From Candidatus Nitrosopumilus sp. (lineage in GTDB: Archaea; Thermoproteota; Nitrososphaeria; Nitrososphaerales; Nitrosopumilaceae): a DNA stretch of 6,103 nt. The notes beneath the pieces are model-generated. The model searched no databases. It saw nothing but the letters and a program-made list of their open reading frames with translations, and had not been told where the DNA came from. Positions 5,417 to 6,103 of the stretch are shown piece after piece. Where the stretch lies: the NCBI GenBank assembly GCA_013043295.1, contig JABDOO010000050.1, forward strand, positions 1 to 6,103, given 5' to 3'. Numbering within the stretch: the stretch's first letter is position 1; every line of letters begins with the position of its first letter. Made by a program: the position numbers and the translations under genes.

Positions 5417-6103
5417 CTATCTGTAAAATAGCATTGCAATATATGCAATATATCCTCCAAGTAAAATCAATCCTTCTTTTTTACTAATCTTAAAACCTGA
5501 GCGCATTATTGGAATCAATATTACACTAAAGGCAATCATTACTATGATGTCTGTCATTATTTTTTCATTAACTTGAATTCCTGTAATGACTGATGTAATT
5601 CCAATGATTGCAAAAATATTGAAAATGTTACTTCCTACAATATTCCCTATGCTAAGATCAGAGTGACCCTTTCTTGCTGCAACTACTGATGTAAGTAGCT
5701 CAGGTAGTGATGTTCCAATCGCTACTAGAGTTAGTCCTATCACTAACTCTGATATTCCTAAACTTTTTGCAATTATTATTGAATTATCTACTGTAAGAAA
5801 TGAACCTGCAGTTAGTAATCCAAGTCCAATTGCCACTAATATCAAAGATTTTGTAAGAAATCTTTTTTGTGTTTGGATTGTTGTTGATTTTATTGTCTCA
5901 ATATCTGATTCTTTTTTTGAGCTTTTGTAACTAATTACAAGAAATCCGATAATTCCTGCAATCAGAAAAATCCCATCTATAAAATCAATTTTTCCATCAA
6001 AAATTATTGCTACTAGTAACAGAGATGCACCAATCATAATTGGAATCTCTTTTCTGATGGTGGATTTTGAAACAGCAATAGGCGTAATTACAGCTGAAAT
6101 TCC
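5417..6103 (-). CDS. Na+/Ca2+ exchanger-type cation antiporter, C-terminal part (5' end beyond the right edge)
   Basis: Integral membrane protein of the CaCA superfamily (bacterial YrbG / archaeal NCX type), which exchanges calcium for sodium or protons across the cytoplasmic membrane. The frame is open from the stop TAG at 5417-5419 to the window edge (228 residues), so the ATG at 6037 is internal and not the start. Its first visible residues, AVITPIAVSKSTIRKEIP, match the linker after the first alpha repeat. The second alpha repeat is complete: GLTLVAIGTSLPELLTS (fragment residues 123-139; GTSLPEL 130-136) and GNIVGSNIFNIF (153-164), the ion-binding motifs. Hydrophobic segments fall near 20-36, 41-60, 85-104, 118-140, 155-175, 184-200 and 211-227, with a charged loop at about 60-82 after the second. 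The usual family length is about 310-330 residues, so roughly 70% is seen. The exact ion cannot be set from sequence alone. Confidence 0.93.
   Translation of the reverse strand, partial: GISAVITPIAVSKSTIRKEIPIMIGASLLLVAIIFDGKIDFIDGIFLIAGIIGFLVISYKSSKKESDIETIKSTTIQTQKRFLTKSLILVAIGLGLLTAGSFLTVDNSIIIAKSLGISELVIGLTLVAIGTSLPELLTSVVAARKGHSDLSIGNIVGSNIFNIFAIIGITSVITGIQVNEKIMTDIIVMIAFSVILIPIMRSGFKISKKEGLILLGGYIAYIAMLFYR

Noticed and set aside
5417..6037. Treating ATG 6037 as the start of a complete 206-residue membrane protein
   Set aside because: The frame stays open to the window edge, and the 22 upstream codons encode the family's conserved linker, so the gene is cut by the window rather than short.
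1..6103. tRNA, rRNA, CRISPR, insertion sequence or riboswitch
   Set aside because: The largest gap between genes is 83 bases and is filled by two promoters. No repeat arrays, terminal inverted repeats, transposase motifs or structured-RNA cores were seen on either strand.

Overview
The window is AT-rich, fully gene-dense DNA that reads as archaeal and most likely comes from a marine ammonia-oxidising thaumarchaeon (Nitrososphaerota, Nitrosopumilus-like). That assignment is an inference. It rests on an archaeal-type isoleucyl-tRNA synthetase, archaeal TATA boxes placed about 25-28 bases before start codons with no Shine-Dalgarno sequence (leaderless transcription), frequent TTG starts, and lysine/isoleucine-rich proteins. 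No phylogenetic search could be run.

Layout from left to right. Positions 1-1292 (minus) hold the N-terminal 430 codons of ileS, which runs off the left edge. An 83-base divergent promoter region (1293-1375) follows, then purD on the plus strand (1376-2641). purD meets, tail to tail with a 10-base overlap, a minus-strand pair: folD (4048-3185) and a 5-formyltetrahydrofolate cyclo-ligase (3195-2632), which overlap each other by 11 bases. A 44-base divergent region (4049-4092) separates folD from a plus-strand pair of small genes: an antibiotic-biosynthesis-monooxygenase (ABM) fold protein and a cupin, joined by an ATGA overlap. The cupin gene meets purN (5362-4745, minus) tail to tail with a 4-base overlap. 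Upstream of purN, on the same strand, lies the C-terminal part of a Na+/Ca2+-exchanger-type membrane protein that runs off the right edge.

The core is metabolically coherent. PurD makes glycinamide ribonucleotide (GAR). PurN formylates GAR using 10-formyl-tetrahydrofolate. FolD makes that formyl donor. The cyclo-ligase returns 5-formyl-tetrahydrofolate to the active pool. Purine synthesis steps 2 and 3 and their one-carbon supply are therefore clustered, although split over both strands and at least three transcription units. The ABM-cupin pair is the only part whose role is not explained by this pathway.

There are no RNA genes, mobile elements, CRISPR arrays or gene-free stretches over 83 bases. 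No clearly new system is visible. The points most worth a second look are the coupled ABM-cupin pair of unknown function, the consistent leaderless promoter geometry, and the altered editing-site motif in IleRS.
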